A stretch of 64,000 nucleotides of DNA from Leptolyngbya sp. SIO1E4 (GCA_010672825.2 JAAHFU020000003.1:992001-1056000), one strand, 5' to 3'. Numbered from the stretch's first letter, positions 47,301-58,135 are shown. Notes: generated by a model not told the origin, from the sequence alone. Program-made: numbers and translations.

Positions 47301-48757
47301 CTCAAATTCGCTCCCTCCTCAATCGAACTCAATTATTAAATCGGATTAGCTCTGAAATTCGTGATTCGCTGGATCTAGATATCATCTTACAAACATCGGT
47401 CAATGCCATCTTTTCTGAATTATCGGCCGATATTTGTACCTTTGCATGGCATCAAGAAGATGACAATATCAACCTGTGGGAAGTGATCAAAGAGCAAAAA
47501 ATTCCTGACTTGCCCAGTTGGATAGGGTCCTATCAACTTGATCAGTTTCCTGAACTTTTAAACCATATTCTGGAAGATCGCGTTTATCGAGTAGATAGGT
47601 TAGAAACGCTCGGTGACAGGCGCCTCAAAGCCGCACTTGCAGCCGTCAACATTGAGGCCTATCTTTGCTTACCCATTCACACCGTTGGGGGTAAGGTTGG
47701 CAGTCTGCAGCTAGGTCGCATTTCTAATGAACACCCCTGGCAGGATGAAGAGATTAAGCTTTTGCAGGATATTGGCAATCAAGTCGCGATCGCCATCTAC
47801 CAAGCACAACTCTATGAAGAATCCCAAGCCAAAACCAAAAAACTGCGGCAGTCTTACCAAGAACTCAAGGGAGCCCAATTACAGTTAATTCAGTCGGAAA
47901 AAATGTCTAGCCTGGGGCAGCTAGTGGCAGGCATTGCCCATGAAATCAACAACCCGATGAGTTTTATTTATGGCAATTTAACTCTGGCATCAGACTATGC
48001 TGAGGATCTTGCAAATTTAATTCGTATCTATCAAGAAAATTACCCGAATCCACCGCAGGCAATCTCTGATTTCACTCGCCAGGCTGATATCGGCTACACC
48101 TTAGATGATTTCCCCAAGCTGCTGGCTTCCATGGAAACGGGTGCAACCCGTATTCGGGACATTGTTCAATCGTTGCGGACGTTCTCTCGGTTAGATCAGT
48201 CAAACTACAAAGCCGTCGATATCCATGAAAATATCGACAATACCCTGGTGATTTTACAAAATCGCTTGAATGGTCGGGCCGGTAAACCCGAGATTCAGGT
48301 GATCAAGAATTATGGTGAGCTACCCCTGATTGAGTGCTATAGCGGCTTGCTCAACCAGGTGATTATGAATTTGCTCGTCAATGCCATTGATGCCATTGAG
48401 GAGAAGCAGGTCAATGCAGCATCAGGTTACTCGGGATATATTGCCATTACTACGGCAACCGTTTCAGACGGTAAAATCAACATCTCAATTCAGGACAATG
48501 GCACTGGTATTCTGCCCGAAACCCAGGCCAAGATTTTTAATCCCTTTTTCACAACTAAACCCACGGGGGTCGGCACGGGCATGGGCTTGTCCATCAGTTA
48601 CCAAATCGTAACCGGCGATCACCAGGGGTGGCTCTCTTGCCATTCAGTCCCTGGAGAAGGCACTGAGTTTGTCATTGAGCTATGGCAGTCAATCCCCTAT
48701 GGCTCCACAAAAGCAGCCTCTAGTCAGGGCGAGGCGGATGACTCTAACGTGACATAG
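44381..48757 (+). CDS. giant soluble sensor histidine kinase: CBS pair, five PAS, two GAF, HisKA-HATPase, no receiver
   Basis: 1458 aa. The N-terminal CBS pair and first PAS are close paralogues of the 32695 gene (for example SIVREPLTVSPDVRVIDAIA; long identical DNA stretches). Order: CBS pair (10-165), PAS x3, GAF-like (about 555-705; ESYLGVALHDAQGKVIGHLC), PAS x2, a second GAF (about 985-1140), a short coiled coil, HisKA with His1187 in VAGIAHEINNPMSFIYGNL, and HATPase (MNLLVNAIDAIEE; GTGMGLSIS). The kinase core belongs to a different subgroup (NtrB/HPK4-like, IAHEINNP) from the other two, so a domain swap is likely. Its 3' end overlaps the convergent cupin gene by 34 bp. Confidence 0.88.
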   Translation: MFTRTTALSLVELKSSIVREPLTVSPDVRVIDAIAQMSSVRAYRDFTQTENTPLDDLHLEVRSSCVVVVDAEQVVGILTTQDVVRLSAQQQPLDRLVMRQVMAHPVVTLRESEFTHLLSAIDLLQQHRIHHLPIVDEQARLVGLVTQASVRQAATHQHLQKELNKRQHIEALLLESEQRYASLIAAAPVGIFRSDAMGRCTYVNDHYCQITGLTLESVFGDGWQQGLHPEDRAWVIAAWSQAVRAERSFQLEHRYLHPDGGIRWVYTQSMAERDAAGRVVGYVGTLIDISERARLEAERKQAEAALRESETRWQFALEGAGDGVWDWNTQTNTVFFSPQWKAMLGYADHEVGNHLEDWDDRAHPEDKAQCYVDLNKHISGETPIYQNEHRVRCKDGSYKWILARGKVIEWSPDGKPLRIIGTHTDISDRKRAEAALRQSELTNRIIIETIPDLLIQMDWQGNYSRMLGGSGVRVKYPSASSTKPEVHDVLPPPLAEQRLYYTNQALESGRLQIYEQNFDVDGEQRCEEVRIAPLNEQEVLVIIRDITERKKAERQLQNLISGTAATTGQNFFPALVSHIVDALNVSHALVTEQVGDKLRTLGFWANDALRPTYTYNLRQTPCERVLQAGEFYCECSVQQMFPEDLDLVEMEAESYLGVALHDAQGKVIGHLCILNKQPIRDPQRAEQILQVFAARAAAELERQRTRTSLEQLNQALEAKVEERTIALQEREARYRALVDVIPDLLIRLHADGTYLDVISGSGVKLFDPERIKAGVNIYDVTSFEHAHQRMVYARQALRTREVQFYEYEVILDGELRFEEARIVAIQAEEVLVIVRDITDRKAAEKALRESQQFLQTVLDTFPLSVFWKDRNLIYQGCNRNFMRDAGLTSVTDIIGKTDYDLPWRAAEAEAYRAGDRDVMDAVITKIGIVETQLQADGNQVWLETNKLPLHNLRGEVVGVLGTYQDITDRKQAEAQIRSLLNRTQLLNRISSEIRDSLDLDIILQTSVNAIFSELSADICTFAWHQEDDNINLWEVIKEQKIPDLPSWIGSYQLDQFPELLNHILEDRVYRVDRLETLGDRRLKAALAAVNIEAYLCLPIHTVGGKVGSLQLGRISNEHPWQDEEIKLLQDIGNQVAIAIYQAQLYEESQAKTKKLRQSYQELKGAQLQLIQSEKMSSLGQLVAGIAHEINNPMSFIYGNLTLASDYAEDLANLIRIYQENYPNPPQAISDFTRQADIGYTLDDFPKLLASMETGATRIRDIVQSLRTFSRLDQSNYKAVDIHENIDNTLVILQNRLNGRAGKPEIQVIKNYGELPLIECYSGLLNQVIMNLLVNAIDAIEEKQVNAASGYSGYIAITTATVSDGKINISIQDNGTGILPETQAKIFNPFFTTKPTGVGTGMGLSISYQIVTGDHQGWLSCHSVPGEGTEFVIELWQSIPYGSTKAASSQGEADDSNVT

Positions 48758-49209
48758 TCTCGGCGATCGCCCACCCGATACATGCGTTTGCCCTGCTTAG
48801 GATAATCACACACGTCGTAGTCGAGATTAGTGCCCCCCATGAGATACACCAGATCCTCGGTAAAAGGATTGTGCATGCTGTGGGCCAAACTGTCTGGCGG
48901 AAACCCCATAAAGTCACCGGGTTTCACCTCAAACGTTTCGGTGCCGATTTCAGCAATGCCTCGTCCTGACAGGATGTAAATGAACTCTTCTTCTCCTCGA
49001 TGACGGTGATACTCTGTGGAGTCATGTCCTGAGGCAACTCGCACCAGATGCACACCCAAGTGAAGACAGCCCGTCGCCGTTGCTAAAGACTTGGTATGGC
49101 GAATCGCATTCGAATTCAACGGATGGATAAAGACCTGCTCTGGCAAATCAGCGATGGCTTCGGCAGGGATCAGCGGGTGGGGGAAAGAAGAATTCGGGGG
49201 TGCAGACAT
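48724..49209 (-). CDS. cupin-domain protein
   Basis: 161 aa. Cupin motif 1 is HDSTEYHRHRGEEEFIYILS followed by G, giving His/His/Glu metal ligands. Motif 2 is PGDFMGFPPDSLAHSM, with the fourth ligand His. Single-domain bicupin-like fold typical of small sugar- or metabolite-binding enzymes; the C-terminal VCDYPKQGKRMYRVGDRRDY recalls a group of uncharacterised cupins. ATG 49207-49209 is preferred over the in-frame TTG 49224. The substrate is not predictable. Confidence 0.82.
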   Translation of the reverse strand: MSAPPNSSFPHPLIPAEAIADLPEQVFIHPLNSNAIRHTKSLATATGCLHLGVHLVRVASGHDSTEYHRHRGEEEFIYILSGRGIAEIGTETFEVKPGDFMGFPPDSLAHSMHNPFTEDLVYLMGGTNLDYDVCDYPKQGKRMYRVGDRRDYVTLESSASP

Positions 49210-49679
49210 AGATTGCAACGGCAAGTCAGACGGTTTATGGTGAAAGGCTATTTTTATCGCTTTGGCTAGCAGGCCATCGGCACGGTCAAGTTGTCGAATG
49301 CTTACACGATGGGCTTTTTGGCTTCACCACAGTCGCAAGCTTTGCAACTATTTGCAACGACTGGAATACTTCCAAACTTTGAAGTGGCACAGTGAGACCT
49401 CAAAGATGAAGCTTCGGTAAAGTAACATCTACTCTCATAAAGGACAAGTGAAGAAGCCTGGGATTTATGCCAGCTACAGATGCAGTTTATAGGACTCTTA
49501 GAGTTTTGTCGTGACGATTGAGACAATTTAAATGTGTCTAGGATCGGTCATTTTGAATTCCCGTTATTGAAAGTTGCGTCGATGAAATTGCTGTGTTCCC
49601 GATTCAATCGACATCTGATTTACCGCGAGCTGTGGAGTGTCGGACAGCCCTAGTGACGTATCTAATAAGGTGAGATTTG
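49210..49679. other. 470-bp gene-free region, promoter area of the OmpR-type regulator
   Basis: No convincing coding region. A 74-codon minus-strand frame (49302-49526) lacks protein-like composition. The last 20 bp contain AATAAGGTGAG, a plausible ribosome binding site for the next gene. Confidence 0.4.
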
Positions 49680-50354
49680 ATGTATCGAATCTTAGTCATA
49701 GAAGACGATTCTCGTATTGCCACATTTATTCAGAAGGCGTTAAATGCCGAGGATTTTACCGCTGAGATTGCTCCCAGTGGCCATGCAGCACTCACAAAGG
49801 CGTTAGGGGGTAATTTTGATCTGCTCATTCTCGAACTAGATTTGCCTGATCAAGATGGATTGCAAGTCATCGAAGCGCTCCGGGGTCAGGGCGAAACCGT
49901 TCCTATCATCATTCTTACGGCGCGAGATGACATTCATGATAAGGTTGCCGGGCTGGAAAGGGGCGCAGATGATTACATGACTAAACCCTTTCGCTTTGAA
50001 GAATTGCTGGCCAGAACGAAAGCACGTCTAAGACGCCCCCCTCATATTGCCACTGCTCCTTATGAAAAGGCCTTATGCGTGGCTAATGTGGAGCTTAACT
50101 TGCGCACCCGCCGAGTGCGTGTCGGAAATCGGGTGATTAGCTTACCGGCCCGTGAGTTTACGCTCGCAGAAACCTTCTTACGACATCCGGGGCAGGTACT
50201 GAGCCGTGAACAGCTGCTAGACCGAATTTGGGGTTATGACTATAGCCCTGGTTCGAACGTTGTAGATGTCTATGTTGGCTATTTGCGCAAAAAGTTGGGG
50301 AGAGGGCTCATTGAAACTGTTCGGGGAATGGGATATCGCCTCCGGACCGAATAA
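49680..50354 (+). CDS. OmpR/PhoB-family response regulator with Glu at the phospho-acceptor position
   Basis: 224 aa. Receiver (1-118): acidic pair E8-D9-D10 in VIEDDS, T/A switch region IILTAR, and Lys in MTKPF. The strand that should carry the acceptor Asp reads FDLLILELDLPDQDG, with Glu52 where FDLLILDLxLP normally has Asp; Asp54 is two residues on. Winged-helix DNA-binding domain (about 130-222): LSREQLLDRIWGYDYSPGSN, VVDVYVGYLRKKLG and IETVRGMGYRL. D-to-E changes often mimic phosphorylation, so it may be constitutively active. ATG 49680 (TTG 49677 directly before). No cognate kinase of the EnvZ type is adjacent. Confidence 0.88.
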   Translation: MYRILVIEDDSRIATFIQKALNAEDFTAEIAPSGHAALTKALGGNFDLLILELDLPDQDGLQVIEALRGQGETVPIIILTARDDIHDKVAGLERGADDYMTKPFRFEELLARTKARLRRPPHIATAPYEKALCVANVELNLRTRRVRVGNRVISLPAREFTLAETFLRHPGQVLSREQLLDRIWGYDYSPGSNVVDVYVGYLRKKLGRGLIETVRGMGYRLRTE

Positions 50355-50647
50355 GGCAACCCTACCCCAAATCCGTTTCATATACTCTTTTCAAGAGATC
50401 TGTTAGGGTGCGTAACGCCAAGGGCGAGGTTGCATCCACAGCAGAGCCAACCCACCGCCAGCGGTCAATGGTGTCAGGAAAAGGGTCTGAAGAATTCAGA
50501 TTTCGTCTCCCCTGTTCCATCGCACGTGTTCTCCAGAGAGCGGGGGCGATCGCATTGAGGTTGAGACACCTGGCCAGCTGAACAGTTCTTGCAGAGGGCG
50601 GTTCATTCTGCCTTTCGCTCTCAATACAGCCCTAAATATCGCCCCCG

Positions 50648-53059
50648 CTATCCACCCGTTGCAGATTGCAAGGGTGCCGGATTACCGACCAGCACAAATG
50701 CGGCCCATGCTAAAGGATTAGCATGGGCTTCCATTGTTTGTAACATGGCCTGTCGGAGTGCTTGAGCCTTATTTTGCCCCTGCTGCAAGCCTGTGTAGAA
50801 TGTCGCCATGAGCTCAGCCGTGGGGGCATCTGGCACGGCCCAGAGAGAAACCACGGTGCTGTTGGCCCCTGCTGCGATCAACGATCGCGAGAGTCCAACC
50901 ACGCCATCTCCCGTCACTTCTCCTAAGCCAGTGTCACAGGCACTCAGCACGACGAGTTGGGCATTGAGGGAAAGCTGAGCAATCTCGCGTGCCGTTAGTA
51001 ACCCATCGGCAGTTTCCGAGGGGGCCAGGGCGATCGCGCCAGGAACCGGGATGCGATCGCGAGTGTCCACATAATCCAACAGGCCGTGGGTGGCAAGGTG
51101 AATGACATCCGCGTGCTGCATTTGGGGCACAATGGCAGATTCGCTGGCAGCGCTGCCAGTGATGGCTTCAGTTTGCAAAAGACGGGCGATCGCCTGAGCT
51201 TCGGCTTCTGCCCCAGGCAAGGGTTGTAAAGGGGGCGAGGGCTGATCGGCCACCCTCGTTAGGGCAGGCATTGCCGGATTCCCAATAACTAGGGGGGTCA
51301 GGGTAGCGGGGTCAGGATTGGCCAGCAGCGTCAAGTCAAGGAGCTGAATTGCCGGAGCCGTCAGCAGCGTATGATGCTCGATTAGGTAACGCTCCTCGGC
51401 ATCTTGCAGAGCTGCAAAGGGCACATAAAACAAAGATTCATGGGGAATCAGAACAACTAGCGCTTCTGGATCGGTGGGCAAAACATCGGCAATGGGGGCA
51501 ATCAAGTGTTGATAGATTTCCTGGAGTTGGGGCGTTGCCGACGGAGCAGCCGTTGCTTGGACACCCAACCCGCGCGTTCGCCCTAAGGCTCCCAGGGCGG
51601 ATCGACTCTGTTGCACCTGGTCGTCCAGGCTGAGTTCAGAGCCCTCCAGTGAGACCTGACGAAATGTAATTTCTCCCGCAGGCGAAACGACCCAAACAAA
51701 AAGCTGCCCCGCCTCGCCCCGTTGCCGTCCCTGCACGGTGAACTCATCTTTGGGCACAATGGCATACTCGACCAGGGTGGCATTCAGGGTGCGGGCCACC
51801 TGTTGAATCTGGTCAATGGTGAGGGGCGATAGCTGGGTCGCCTCGCCTGCAACCAGCTCCACAAAGGCCCTGGCTCGACCCTGTTCTGATGTTTCCAGGG
51901 CAGCAGCATAGTTGCCTTGAGCCACCTGAACTTGCATCAGCAAATTGTAGGTATAGATTTGGGTGTCAAAGACATTGACCTTATCGGCATCTCCTAACCC
52001 TTGCCGAAGCCTGGTTAATAACCTGACGGACTCCTGCAGGGCCATTTCAGCGGCTGGGAGATGTTCTGCCGTCAACTGGGCATGGGCGAGGTTATTCAGC
52101 GCGTTGGCCAGCAGTAAAGGATCTTCTAGGGTGCGGGCGATCGCGATACTGTGTTGGTGAGTCGTCAGGGAGGCGTCTATGTCCTCCAGATCTTCGTAAG
52201 CAACCCCCAGGTTGGTCAGCACCCTTGCCTGCAGAGAAGGATTATTGGTCTGCTCTGCCAGGGTCAGACTTTCTTTGAAATAGGCGATCGCCTGCTGAAA
52301 TGCGCCCAACTGCTGATAAGCGCCGCCCAAATTATTGAGCCCATAGGCGGCAGATCCCAAATTGCCAATGTCGCGGGCCAGGGCAATACCGACCTGGTAT
52401 TGGTCGATCGCGCGCCGATATTCGCCCCGTAAACCGTAGAGCCCCCCTAAATTCATCAGGGCAGTGGCTTCTAGAGACGGGGCATCGATACGGCGAGCCA
52501 TCGTTAGGCTGGTTTCCTGGGCCGTAATCGCCGAATCATAATCCCCTAAAGCTTCATAAGCATTCCCGAGTAGACCGAAGAGTTGAGCTTCCACCGCAGG
52601 CGTCCCCTGAGCCTGGATAATGGTCAACGCCTGCTCATAGGTGGCAACCGCGTCAGCATATCGCCCCGATGCTTGATAGGCAATCCCCAGGTTGCCAAGC
52701 GCTTGGGCTTCTAGTTCGCGATCGTTGAGTTGATGCGCCAGGGCCGCACTTTCTTGGCTGTAGGCGATCGCATCGCGATAGCGTCCTAACGACTGGGTCG
52801 CTGCCGCCAGCGCATTGAGGGTAATAGCGATGTTTTGCTGCGCATCTGCGGCTCGGTAGCCCTCTAGGGCGGCCTGCCAGGCAGCGATGGCAGCTTCGTA
52901 ATCGTTGGTTTGAAAGGCAGCTAGCCCAGCCTGAAAGTGAGCGCTGGCTGGGAGCTGAGAAATTGCCTGGGCGATCGTGGGCGTCGTCACCGTCACCGAG
53001 ACCCTTTCCACGGTACCGACAGAGTCTAAGCTCAAGACCAATAGGGTTGGCAGCAACAT
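50648..53059 (-). CDS. TPR-CHAT protein (caspase-like peptidase domain), exported
   Basis: 803 aa. A signal-peptide-like N-terminus (MLLPTLLVLSLDS) is followed by about eight tetratricopeptide repeats at 40-350 (for example ALGNLGIAYQASGRYADAVA). The C-terminal CHAT domain spans about 500-795. Caspase-type dyad: His658 in HLATHG and Cys708 in LSACDTGLG. The end PLAWAAFVLVGNP is characteristic. CHAT-TPR proteins are very common in cyanobacteria beside haemagglutinin-type exoproteins; some act as proteases in defence or cell death, but most are unstudied. Starts 24 bp after the exoprotein gene, in the same direction, so probably one operon. Confidence 0.88.
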   Translation of the reverse strand: MLLPTLLVLSLDSVGTVERVSVTVTTPTIAQAISQLPASAHFQAGLAAFQTNDYEAAIAAWQAALEGYRAADAQQNIAITLNALAAATQSLGRYRDAIAYSQESAALAHQLNDRELEAQALGNLGIAYQASGRYADAVATYEQALTIIQAQGTPAVEAQLFGLLGNAYEALGDYDSAITAQETSLTMARRIDAPSLEATALMNLGGLYGLRGEYRRAIDQYQVGIALARDIGNLGSAAYGLNNLGGAYQQLGAFQQAIAYFKESLTLAEQTNNPSLQARVLTNLGVAYEDLEDIDASLTTHQHSIAIARTLEDPLLLANALNNLAHAQLTAEHLPAAEMALQESVRLLTRLRQGLGDADKVNVFDTQIYTYNLLMQVQVAQGNYAAALETSEQGRARAFVELVAGEATQLSPLTIDQIQQVARTLNATLVEYAIVPKDEFTVQGRQRGEAGQLFVWVVSPAGEITFRQVSLEGSELSLDDQVQQSRSALGALGRTRGLGVQATAAPSATPQLQEIYQHLIAPIADVLPTDPEALVVLIPHESLFYVPFAALQDAEERYLIEHHTLLTAPAIQLLDLTLLANPDPATLTPLVIGNPAMPALTRVADQPSPPLQPLPGAEAEAQAIARLLQTEAITGSAASESAIVPQMQHADVIHLATHGLLDYVDTRDRIPVPGAIALAPSETADGLLTAREIAQLSLNAQLVVLSACDTGLGEVTGDGVVGLSRSLIAAGANSTVVSLWAVPDAPTAELMATFYTGLQQGQNKAQALRQAMLQTMEAHANPLAWAAFVLVGNPAPLQSATGG

Positions 53060-53083
53060 CAGAGAATTCCGCGACTGAGCATA

Positions 53084-55765
53084 CTATTCTGTTCCGGGCT
53101 GTTCGTTGTCTAGCGGCTCACAGGTGGCCAGAATCTCAACCGTCTCGGATGAAATATTCACGACCTCAGCTGTGCAGGGGGTCTCTGAAGTCTCATTGGC
53201 ATTGACCACAGTCGCCTCCGCTTCAGCCGTTGTTTCAGCAGCAGGATCCGCATCAGATAGCTGTTCCAGGCTGGTTGTGTTTACCTCAATTGAGTCTGGG
53301 GAATCTGTAGGAAGATCTCCCCCCGGTGAGCTGGGGGTGCCAGGGGGATCTACCACAGGAACCCCGTCAATCGGCACGAACGGCTGATTCTGAAAGGAGG
53401 TCACCAGGGTGGCATCCCCTGCTCCCCGCAAAATGGCCCCGGTCGTACCACTGGCACTATCTGAAAAGGTGCCCGCAGGAAACAGCGTCGTAAACCCAGT
53501 GAAAAACGCATCGGGGACCGTGGGATCAATATCGATAGTGTGGTCGTCATTGGGACCCGCGACAAATTGAATGTCAGGGTTGGCCCCCGAGCCTTGGATC
53601 GTAATATTGCCGTCACTAAAGGTGTTAGCTTGCCCTCCATGGCGGATTACAATGCCGCCACCGCCTGCATCAGGGTTCACCAAAATACTCGTGGGAATAG
53701 TGATGAATACCTGATCTGCTGTATCCACCAGACCCGCATCGATCAAAGGTTGTGGATCACCTCGCATTAAGAAATCAATTAGCGCTGCATCCGTCGAGGA
53801 ATCTAGGGTGATGCGCACAAACAAATCAAAGCTATCTCTAGCCTGAAACCGCCTCGCTGCATTCACTTCCAGCCCACCCCCCCCGGCTGTAATCGTATCG
53901 ACAATAATGTCGCCACTGGTAGCGGTGAGTTCTACCCGACTGGCATTGGAAAACCCTCCGCCTGCCCGAATCCGCCTAGCTTGAATACTGCTGCCTGTAA
54001 TCGTAACGTCGCCGCTGCCCAGCCCAACTGAATCCCCTAGGGTATTCACATCACCGATGTTAATGGCTCCGATCGCGTTTAAGGTCACATCTCCCCCTCG
54101 ATCAGAAGGCTCAGACGTATTGATTGCGCCTGTGGTGATGGTGTTGGCTGTGATGGTGAACGATCGCTGGGGAGCCACAATGGCATCCTCAGTATCTGCC
54201 ACCATAAAGGCCCCTCCTGCCTCAAATGTAATGCTGCCGGGTGTCACGGGGTCAGTGTTGAACGTGAGTTCATTATCGGCTAAGTCTTCCAGGGTGATGT
54301 TATTGCTGGCGCGAATGGCTAGGTCAATATTACCTGGGGAATTCTCCAGTTCCGATTCATAAAGAATGGTGGGAATCGGATCGGCAGCCGAAAAGTTGAA
54401 CTCGGTGAGCAGAAAGGCGCTGCCATCGGAATCATCCCCGTCCTGGGTGCCGTTGCGAATGGTAATATCCGTCGGATCGAGCAACAACGTTCCTACCTGA
54501 CCGTAAGGGGCTGGAGCCGTGGCCGTGCCCCGGAAAACCAGAGCCTGCTGCCCAGACACTTCGATAAAGCCTCCGTCACCAGAGACTGCCCCCCCAGCAG
54601 CCTCAATGTCTCCATAAAAGACTGTCGTACCGTCTGACCAAAGGATCACCCGACCCCCATTGCCATCGCTGCCACCATTCACCGTCAGGGTAGAGTCTTC
54701 GCTGACGTAGGTCAGGGTTGATCCGGGTAGTGTGGGTTGTCCCTGATAGTCACCCCCCACCCGCACGGTGCCACCTCCATATTCACCTGAGGCATCGACC
54801 AAAACCCCGAGCAATCCGACACGATCGCCCACCACTGCGACATCCCCGCCGACTGTACCCGAGACATCCAGCATCCCAGTGGCGATAGCCGCTCCAGGAA
54901 TATCGGCAATCTCAACATCACGATTAACCAGCGTGATGGCTCCTTCTGGCCCCACGACTAACCCCGTCGCAGTTTCCATCTCTCCACCGGTTAACAAGTC
55001 GGGCAATGACAGGGGGGTAAACGCCGCAGTTGGGCTAGCTGATTCCGGCAAGGTTTCAAGTTCCAAACTCAGCACCATATCAGGGTAGCTAACACGCACC
55101 CAGTTTTCACCCGGCACCGCAGCAATGAGGATGTCTCCACCTGGAGCCGTCAGGGTACCGGTAGAGATCACCTGCCCGCCAACAAGGGTGATGGATTCCC
55201 CAGGGGAAACGCGAAGGTTGGCAGCATTGACAATCGCCCCCGGATTGTCAGTCGCAAAGACAAATCCGGTGGGGGTGCCGATTAGCTGGGTATAGTCATC
55301 GCTGCCAACCGCATTGAAGATGCCCTCCGCAAACGAAATACCGCTGGCGGTGGTAGCCGCAAAGGACCCAGAGAGATCTAACTGCGCATTCTCGCCAATG
55401 AGAATGCCCGCAGGGTTCACGAGGTAGAGATCAGCAGAGCTACCGGTCACTCGCAGCAGCCCGTCAATAAAAGAAACGTCCCCTCCAATCACTCGCCCTA
55501 GAATAGCCTGCACCTCTGGCTGTGATAGGAATGTGGCGGTTTGTGCCGAGGACAGACCAAACGCTTCAAAGGAGTGAAACAACGATTGGCCATCTGCTGA
55601 TGTCAACCCGCCAGTGATATTGAATTCATTCCCTGATTGCACGACCTGGGTCTGGCTGCCTGTTTCTGCGGTGATCGAGTCGGCTAATGTCCGAGTGCTT
55701 GCAAGGAGCAACAGGACACTGCTTCCGCCTAAGATCGCAAGCCCAGTCAATGATTCAAGTTTCAT
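53084..55765 (-). CDS. filamentous-haemagglutinin-type exoprotein (two-partner secretion)
   Basis: 893 aa. Signal peptide (residues 1-28, MKLESLTGLAILGG...). The TPS domain at about 30-270 has NITGG, LFHSFEAFGL, and the signature LVNPAGILIGENAQLDLSGS, which directs export through an outer-membrane TpsB pore. The rest is a beta-helix rich in GDVTI, GSITF and GGGVV-like turns. The C-terminal 100 residues are Pro/Ser/Thr/Glu-rich and acidic, with four Cys in the last 30. No TpsB gene is in the window. Likely a surface or secreted adhesin-like protein. Confidence 0.87.
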   Translation of the reverse strand: MKLESLTGLAILGGSSVLLLLASTRTLADSITAETGSQTQVVQSGNEFNITGGLTSADGQSLFHSFEAFGLSSAQTATFLSQPEVQAILGRVIGGDVSFIDGLLRVTGSSADLYLVNPAGILIGENAQLDLSGSFAATTASGISFAEGIFNAVGSDDYTQLIGTPTGFVFATDNPGAIVNAANLRVSPGESITLVGGQVISTGTLTAPGGDILIAAVPGENWVRVSYPDMVLSLELETLPESASPTAAFTPLSLPDLLTGGEMETATGLVVGPEGAITLVNRDVEIADIPGAAIATGMLDVSGTVGGDVAVVGDRVGLLGVLVDASGEYGGGTVRVGGDYQGQPTLPGSTLTYVSEDSTLTVNGGSDGNGGRVILWSDGTTVFYGDIEAAGGAVSGDGGFIEVSGQQALVFRGTATAPAPYGQVGTLLLDPTDITIRNGTQDGDDSDGSAFLLTEFNFSAADPIPTILYESELENSPGNIDLAIRASNNITLEDLADNELTFNTDPVTPGSITFEAGGAFMVADTEDAIVAPQRSFTITANTITTGAINTSEPSDRGGDVTLNAIGAINIGDVNTLGDSVGLGSGDVTITGSSIQARRIRAGGGFSNASRVELTATSGDIIVDTITAGGGGLEVNAARRFQARDSFDLFVRITLDSSTDAALIDFLMRGDPQPLIDAGLVDTADQVFITIPTSILVNPDAGGGGIVIRHGGQANTFSDGNITIQGSGANPDIQFVAGPNDDHTIDIDPTVPDAFFTGFTTLFPAGTFSDSASGTTGAILRGAGDATLVTSFQNQPFVPIDGVPVVDPPGTPSSPGGDLPTDSPDSIEVNTTSLEQLSDADPAAETTAEAEATVVNANETSETPCTAEVVNISSETVEILATCEPLDNEQPGTE

Positions 55766-55822
55766 AGCGATGGGGGGCTAAAGAATATGACGCATTTCCT
55801 ATATACAAGACAGTTCGCATAA

Positions 55823-55838
55823 GTTCGGGAAACCGCAC
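55823..55838 (+). promoter_or_regulatory. K-box upstream of groES
   Basis: GTTCGG-GAAA-CCGCAC fits exactly the cyanobacterial K-box consensus I recall (GTTCGG, NNAN, CCNNAC), a positive light/heat-responsive element of groESL1. It lies 39 bp upstream of the CIRCE. A plausible -35 (TTGCGA, 55850-55855) and -10 (TAAATT, 55873-55878) follow it with 17-bp spacing. Confidence 0.75.
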
Positions 55839-55876
55839 ACTTGCGGCTGTTGCGATCGCCCCGATGGAATCATAAA

Positions 55877-55903
55877 TTAGCACTCGGAGTGTGAGAGTGC
55901 TAA
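55877..55903 (+). promoter_or_regulatory. CIRCE operator (HrcA site) of groES-groEL1
   Basis: Perfect CIRCE: TTAGCACTC, 9-bp spacer, GAGTGCTAA. HrcA binding here would repress transcription at normal temperature. It overlaps the predicted transcription start region of groES. Confidence 0.95.
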
Positions 55904-55989
55904 AACGTGGAAGCACTCATTTTTTATGTCTTTCCGTTCTAGGAAATCACATCTCTCACATCGGTGTTAGCAATTCTGGAGAACTTGTA

Positions 55990-56301
55990 ATGGCTGCTGT
56001 AACTCTAAGTGCGTCTAGTGTGACTCCCCTCGGCGATCGGGTCTTGATTAAGGTCAGCGCATCTGAAGAGACCACGGCTGGCGGCATTTTGCTACCTGAC
56101 ACGGCCAAAGAGAAGCCTCAAGTCGGCGAAATCACTTCAGTTGGCCCAGGTAAGCGTAGCGATGATGGTAGCCGTCAAGCCCCTGAAGTCAAAGTTGGTG
56201 ACAAGGTGCTGTATTCCAAGTACGCAGGCACCGACATCAAGCTGGGCAGTGATGAGTACGTACTGCTGTCGGAGAAAGACATTCTGGCAACGCTGGTTTA
56301 G
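55990..56301 (+). CDS. groES: co-chaperonin GroES
   Basis: 103 aa, the normal GroES length. Motifs: [11 protein letters not shown] at the start of the beta barrel, mobile loop [19 protein letters not shown], roof hairpin, and [20 protein letters not shown] at the end. Seven subunits cap the GroEL folding chamber. ATG 55990; the longer in-frame extension covers the CIRCE and is non-coding. Forms an operon with groEL 120 bp downstream, under CIRCE and K-box control. Confidence 0.96.
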   Translation: MAAVTLSASSVTPLGDRVLIKVSASEETTAGGILLPDTAKEKPQVGEITSVGPGKRSDDGSRQAPEVKVGDKVLYSKYAGTDIKLGSDEYVLLSEKDILATLV

Positions 56302-56367
56302 ACCCCTTCAACAGTCAGGCAATGGGGGAGACATCGGCTCTGTAAGCTGCCCCAAACTGGCTGCTGA

Positions 56368-58053
<1,686 letters not shown>

Positions 58054-58100
58054 GGCGATGCCCTGTTGTCAGTAACCTAAAACGCCTTTCTAGAGAGTTG

Positions 58101-58135
58101 AAGTGCTGTTCATGAAACATGAGCAGCACTTTTTT
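58101..58135 (+). terminator. Rho-independent terminator after groEL1
   Basis: Stem AAGTGCTGTTCATG / CATGAGCAGCACTT (one bulge-type mismatch) with an AAA loop, followed by TTTTT, 48 bp after the groEL1 stop. Confidence 0.85.

Noticed and set aside
49302-49526. 74-codon minus-strand frame in the gap before the OmpR-type gene
   Set aside because: Cys/Ser-rich with no ribosome binding site, no motif and no protein-like pattern.
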